Of a DNA stretch of 64,000 nucleotides, positions 60,701 through 64,000 are shown one piece after another. Location of the stretch: NCBI RefSeq assembly GCF_036370855.1, contig NC_088132.1:65076841-65140840 (forward strand), written 5' to 3'. This stretch comes from Dromaius novaehollandiae. Its lineage: Eukaryota; Chordata; Aves; Casuariiformes; Dromaiidae. The notes under the pieces were generated by a model. It had not been told where the DNA came from. It did no database searches and saw only the letters and a list, made by a program, of their open reading frames with translations. The translations under genes were made by a program, and so were the position numbers. Position 1 is the first letter of the stretch. Each line of letters starts with the position of its first letter.

Positions 60701-62519
60701 AACAAGTTTGCAACTCCAAGTTTGCAAAGTGAGTCACTCTGCCGTATTTATTCTTGCAGTCATCAAGTGTTAGGTGCCCAGCTCTGCAAGCAAAATTCAC
60801 AAACCAGAACAAGATGTGCAAGTTCCTTAAGCAGTAAATAGGGATAAAGAAGCATGTTGGAAAGGGCTTGACAGTAGGCAGCGTGATAAGCAAGGTCACT
60901 CTTAAGTCATAGGAAGTACTACAGAGAAAGCTAGCTCACTGTTCTCCAAAGAATTTAAAATGAATGGAGCCTGAGATGGACCAGAATGAAGTCTGATTCT
61001 TGTATGGGAGAAGAGCAGTCCATGTTTTAGGCACTGAAGGTTAGCTGAATAAAATTTATTAGCAAAAATTTGAGTAAGAACTAGCACTCAGGTGTCTCAG
61101 GGAAGAGCCCATACTGTTAAACTAGACACAGGTTTTCTGTTCCTTATTCTCTCTTCAGTGACAAAACTTCTGCATCTTAGCTTTGTAGGATCCTGGCTTC
61201 AATAGACAAGTAAGTACAAGAGGATGGTGTTCACCCTCAGCTAGGCCAGTCTGTACTGGTGATGGCTGGCTTCTGGCCTGTTAGGTTGCAGATGAAAAGG
61301 GCCTTAAAGTAAGATTTCTCATACTCTGGGTGAGGCAGCCAACAACCACTGCCACACTTATTATGTGGGTGATATGATTGTTGTATTAAATAAAATCTTT
61401 CAGAACGCACTATTTTGAGGCATCTGGCAAGGGCTGCACAGTTTGAAACTTAAGTGGGCTTTGGAGAAGGTAGTGGCTAGTGGATGTGGAGGCAATATTT
61501 TAGGCATGTAAGTGAGTGACTTAGTGAAGAGACAGATACCTGCAGACACTGAAGTGGTTAGGCATGATTTTTGTGAATTTGTCTGTTTTTCCATTATTGT
61601 GTTTTGATTCAGCATTGGTTTGTCTTTAGAGAAGGTTAGCTATTCTGTTAAATAATTCTTCTGTCTCTGGAGCATTTGCTATTTGTTCTAAACACTCCTC
61701 TCTCAAGAATTTTTCAAGAAGAAAGTCAAAACACAAAGGAAAGTGTAGAAATATGGATCTGCTCTGCACATTACAGCAAGATAATTTTTTACATATAACA
61801 TTAAAAAATTCTTGTTGCTGATGGTCTAGTTATTTTTCTACAGTATTTAGTGGTCTTTGCAGCATTACGTAGACAGTGACCACAAAGGCTGACTCTTATG
61901 CTTGCTCTTACTGGTATTTTACTGCAATTGCTTTTGTTTCTCACTTACGTGTTGTCACGAACTTAGCGTGCTGTGATCAAAGCGGGTGTGCTTTAAAAAC
62001 CTTTTCCTGTGGTTAGGTATTGGTGGGGGAGACTTTTTGATGGGAAATTAAAAACAGAAAGCTAAAGTTTAACTGCTCTTTGAGGGGGTTTTGAAGTGGG
62101 AGAGTATGTCTGACATGTTTTGCTACTAACAACTTCTGACAAATTCTAAGGAGAAAAAGATGAAACAAAACAGGTTATGCATATAATTTAAACTATAGTG
62201 GACTTCATTCTATATTCTAGCCGACCGAATCCATGGAGATACGACAGAATGGGAAAAAGGCAACTTTCATCTACCTTAGTGTCTTGCATTTTGGGACTCT
62301 TCTGGCCTCTTCTAGACCATGGACAGACAAAAGTAGTGAGAGTGTGAAAGGCTTAGGCTTGTGGTGATTTGTATTACTGAATTGTGTGCTTTGAATCTTC
62401 AAACGCAGAATGTCGAAAGGGGCTGCAGAATGAGTTTAGAGCTGTTACCACCATGAAGCCTGTCATACCATTGGAGCCAGAAGTGAGGCTTCATGTGTCT
62501 GGGTTGCGCGATGATTACT
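39748..62519 (+). CDS. CDC20B: CDC20B, CDC20-like WD40 protein, N-terminal exons (3' part outside window)
   Basis: CDC20 relative expressed in multiciliating cells, where it supports deuterosome disassembly/centriole release and hosts miR-449. Exons: 39748-39792 (tentative), 40086-40157, 53558-53774, 55458-55579, 59110-59209 and 62409-62519; all junction phases agree (0, 0, 1, 0, 1, then 1). Family matches: MRTLGKDLK (human MRVLSKDLK); the hallmark [24 protein letters not shown] (human LCEQSECVWKG); and [15 protein letters not shown] just before the WD40 propeller. The propeller (seven WD repeats) begins in an exon beyond 64000. The exon-1 homologue reads LEWEGEKR against human MEWKLER, with TTG where ATG is expected. 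Otherwise translation could start at the ATG 40095-40097 in exon 2. The 13.4-kb intron 2 hosts miR-449, GPX8 (antisense) and a CR1. Confidence 0.92.
39793..40085 (+). other. CDC20B intron 1 (alternative donors at 39700 and 39793)
   Basis: Two good donors precede exon 2: TAG|GTGAGG with GT at 39700-39701, and GGG|GTGAGG with GT at 39793-39794. Using the first would make exon 1 purely leader and put the start in exon 2. Using the second includes the LEWEGEKR-coding part. Confidence 0.5.
40976..41046 (+). ncRNA. MIR449: miR-449 family hairpin 1
   Basis: 5' arm from 40981 reads TGGCAGTGCATGTTAGCTGG with the miR-34/449 seed GGCAGTG at positions 2-8. The 3' arm (about 41018-41040, AACAGCTGCTAAGTGCACGCC) pairs with it across a short loop. 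Sense orientation in CDC20B intron 2, so probably processed from its pre-mRNA. The family represses Notch/DLL1 and CP110 to promote multiciliogenesis (established). Confidence 0.9.
41955..42028 (+). ncRNA. MIR449: miR-449 family hairpin 2
   Basis: 5' arm from 41961 reads AGGCAGTGTACTGTTAGCTG, seed GGCAGTG. The 3' arm (about 42000-42023, AGCAGTCACTAATGCACTGTC) pairs with bulges. Same strand and intron as hairpin 1, 980 bp downstream. Confidence 0.9.
42119..42184 (+). ncRNA. MIR449A: miR-449a hairpin (hairpin 3)
   Basis: 5' arm from 42124 reads TGGCAGTGTATGTTAGCTGG, which I recall as the chicken miR-449a sequence. The 3' arm (about 42156-42180) contains CATCAGCTAACATGCAGCTG, a near-perfect complement around a short AT-rich loop. 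The best-paired hairpin of the cluster, 163 bp after hairpin 2. Confidence 0.95.
42931..43008 (+). ncRNA. MIR449: miR-449/34-family hairpin 4
   Basis: 5' arm from 42941 reads AGGCAGTGTAGTTAGTTAGC, the same seed but with a miR-34b/c-like body (GTAGTTAG). The 3' arm (42977-43000, CAACTAACTACACTACCACA) pairs almost fully. An additional member compared with the three-hairpin mammalian cluster. Confidence 0.9.
43010..44880. other. CDC20B intron 2 between miR-449 cluster and GPX8
   Basis: No gene or clear repeat identified. The short open frames on both strands lack recognisable domains. Confidence 0.6.
44887..44892 (-). terminator. Candidate GPX8 poly(A) signal
   Basis: TTTATT on + (AATAAA on minus) about 560 nt downstream of the GPX8 stop codon, in the right orientation. 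Confidence 0.45.
45450..49535 (-). CDS. GPX8: GPX8, ER-membrane glutathione-peroxidase-like protein (complete, 3 exons)
   Basis: Type II ER membrane peroxidase that works with PDI/ERO1 to use peroxide for oxidative folding. Minus-strand exons 49329-49535 (ATG 49533-49535), 48439-48700 and 45450-45613 (stop 45450-45452) join to 210 residues (human 209). Residues ~1-18 are cytosolic, ~19-40 a hydrophobic signal anchor ([20 protein letters not shown]), then the lumenal thioredoxin-fold GPX domain. Peroxidatic Cys lies in [16 protein letters not shown] (no selenocysteine). [13 protein letters not shown] supplies the Gln, and [12 protein letters not shown] the Trp of the catalytic tetrad. The C-terminus KKREDL is a KDEL-like retrieval signal. 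Intron phases are 0 and 1. The gene lies wholly inside CDC20B intron 2 on the opposite strand, an arrangement shared with human. Confidence 0.98.
45614..48438 (-). other. GPX8 intron 2
   Basis: 2.8-kb intron with no further exon or named repeat seen. The + strand open frames at 45716-46034 and the minus frames at 46057-46309 have no family features. Confidence 0.6.
50961..52234 (+). mobile_element. CR1 LINE, 5'-truncated and frameshifted
   Basis: Carries the 3' part of the CR1 reverse-transcriptase ORF in sense: [21 protein letters not shown] (fingers), [11 protein letters not shown], the catalytic ADDTK box near 51370, [74 protein letters not shown]. It ends in the CR1 3' region with AACCATTCTGTGATT at about 52219-52233. 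Several frameshifts split the frame (around 51100, 51560 and 51790), so it is inactive. 5' end missing, as is usual for CR1 insertions. It sits in CDC20B intron 2 in the same orientation as CDC20B. Confidence 0.95.
52235..53557. other. End of CDC20B intron 2
   Basis: Non-coding AT/T-rich sequence running to the TTTATGCAG acceptor of exon 3. Nothing else recognised. Confidence 0.6.
54595..54753 (+). other. Candidate stop-containing cassette exon of CDC20B
   Basis: Strong pyrimidine tract, then CAG before 54595, and donor GTGAGC at 54754-54759. The 159 nt (53 codons) are phase-1 on both sides, exactly matching the flanking phase-1 intron. The frame is open (e.g. [21 protein letters not shown]) until TAA at 54750-54752, just before the donor. 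The human protein has no matching segment. It would act as a poison or alternative exon if used. Confidence 0.35.
57345..57495 (+). repeat. Relic MIR/CORE-SINE-like element
   Basis: ACTTTATACATGAAAGACT, TGCACAGAAAGATGAGGTGACTTACTCAGAATTACAC and the later AGCAGAAGTTGAG...TATTCAGAGTCCTA blocks follow the order of the MIR-type consensus (TTACAGATGAGGAAACTGAGGCACAGA...GTGACTT...GGTCACAC...). Diverged. Confidence 0.5.
58438..58474. repeat. (TA)n microsatellite
   Basis: TATA-rich alternating tract with T and CACA interruptions in CDC20B intron 4. Confidence 0.75.
59210..62408 (+). other. CDC20B intron 5
   Basis: 3.2 kb with no exon or named repeat recognised. The scattered open frames on both strands lack splice-phase support. 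Confidence 0.6.
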
Positions 62520-64000
62520 GTAAGTTGTTATTTATTTCTGTGCAGAGCTTATTGCAGAGGTTGGGAATTTTGATGTGTGTTTCAAGAAAGATGGGCAGGG
62601 TATGTCCCTGTCAGATCAAATGGAAACCCTGCAGGACTTGCACATGATGTCATTTTTCTTATAAGTATGCACCTTTGAGAACTGTCTGTCCCAGGATGTA
62701 GTGATGATTGCTCAAACCTAGTAATCTGTAATACTTAACTTTCATGCAGTTTAACTTTTCATGCATGTTCATCTATGGATCTCAATACAACTTTCAAAAC
62801 CACCCAGTATTGCTTACTCCTGCTTAATTAAGCTAAGGACGTATCAGCTCTTACCCTTGGATACTTAGCACCTGTCAACATAGTGGCACCTTTATTGAAG
62901 ACTTTGAAATCTGCTGCACATATCACAATCTGATGTCACACATCAGTGATGTTGTTTACAATTTAGATGATAGATACCTTCTGAACTGAACTCTCACCTA
63001 TGTCTTTGGTGTATGGGCAGAAATTAAACATGCACAAGTTACGCATGAACACACATGGGGCTCCACTCTGTAGGAGCAAATACATGTCTTAACACTTGGT
63101 AAGTTCTAACAACCCTGTATACGCAAGTGTTAGAAATTGCCCCTGTGGGTTTTTATGTGAGATGTCTTTGCAGGTGTTCATTGGATATATATCTATGGAC
63201 AGGACAGGATAAAGGTTTGCTTATATGCAGGTTAAGTCTGGACTCTTACCTGGATGATTTACACCAATTGTACTCCAGGTGAGCCCCAAGAATAACGGCA
63301 TTAGCAGAAGTCTATGGAAATGCTTTTTTAATATTTATTTCTGGTTACAACAGCTGGGGCCATAGTCAAACAGCTGACATTCAGTTGCTCTTCCGAGTGA
63401 CTTTAGATACTAAAGCATGATGTCAGACTTTGTCCTGTGGTAATGTCTTCTGTGTTTCAGGGGTGGTGTAGTGATGTTTAAACTGCCTTAAATGGACAGC
63501 TGAGGATTTCCCTTGACAGGGGGAAGCATCCTTGATTGGTATTAAATGTTATATACCAACTCCTTCAGGCCTGACATAGCAGGCTGCTCTGAGGCTACTC
63601 AGTCTGTGATAAGTCTTGCCAGGATCTGTAAATGCAATGCACCTAGCATCAGGAGCAGTGGAAACAGTGTTTTCAGCATACTTTTGCTGCACAGTGCTCT
63701 GCTGGTGAGGAGCATAGTTTCCCTAATTTAATTCTTTTCTGCTTTTTTTCTTGTATCACCTGCAGGGTAAATGTTGTTATTAGCCTGAGGAGGTAGGAGA
63801 GACTCTTGCATATAGAGTCATTCCTATGTATAACTGTATTTGTGTATTAGTAACATGAGTTACCTTTGAACAAGGGTTTTCTTGGAACTGTAGCTACTGC
63901 TGGATGACCCTCATTTCTGGTATCAGAAATTAGCGTGAGTGATGTGGCCATCCAAAATGAAGAGTGACAGATTAAAAAATTCTAAGGAGTGGAAGCTGCA
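62520..64000 (+). other. CDC20B intron 6 (continues beyond window)
   Basis: Starts with donor GTAAGTTG. I searched for the next exon, expected to encode a LNILDWS-like first WD40 strand, and did not find it before the right edge. Confidence 0.65.

Noticed and set aside
1-64000. CRISPR arrays, operons, phage or bacterial mobile systems
   Set aside because: The window is intron-containing vertebrate DNA; no regularly spaced repeat-spacer structure or prokaryotic gene was seen.

Overview
The window is vertebrate nuclear DNA and almost certainly avian. It has compact intron-containing genes, a 5'-truncated CR1 LINE ending in the typical bird 3' end, very GC-rich CpG-island first exons, and bird-type miR-449 hairpins. 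The gene order DHX29 > CCNO > MCIDAS > CDC20B (with GPX8 and miR-449 inside it) is the same block found at human 5q11.2. In chicken this block is on chromosome Z, so a Z location is likely but inferred.

Layout: 128-4723 (+) holds the last four coding exons of DHX29, a translation-initiation RNA helicase. One intron carries a decayed partial copy of the exon before it. 4724-8500 is intergenic and contains a degenerate long-period repeat. 8780-10041 (+) is a complete three-exon CCNO, and 11448-14377 (+) a complete five-exon MCIDAS. 14378-38900 is about 24 kb without a recognised gene; it holds a short orphan exon-like segment at 16347 beside an orphan CpG island, plus a few minus-strand exon-like open segments of low confidence. 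39000-39800 is a CpG-island promoter with CCAAT, E2F-like and TTTAAA elements and a previously unremarked array of 16-bp repeats built around RFX-half-site-like GTTRCC cores. CDC20B runs on + from here past the right edge; six exons are placed (exon 1 tentative) and the WD40 part lies outside. Its 13.4-kb second intron contains four miR-449/34-family hairpins (+), the complete three-exon GPX8 gene on the minus strand, and the CR1 copy.

How it works together: MCIDAS (multicilin) drives the multiciliated-cell programme with E2F4/5-DP1. CCNO is needed for centriole amplification, and CDC20B with its intronic miR-449 family also promotes multiciliogenesis. These roles are established from vertebrate work. 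The window is therefore a compact multiciliogenesis locus flanked by the housekeeping gene DHX29, with the ER peroxidase GPX8 nested antisense. The main new observations are the 16-bp promoter array, the TTG at the expected CDC20B start, an in-frame 78-nt (GTG)n intron in CCNO, a GC-AG intron in MCIDAS, a symmetric stop-containing candidate exon in CDC20B, and the partial exon duplication in DHX29.
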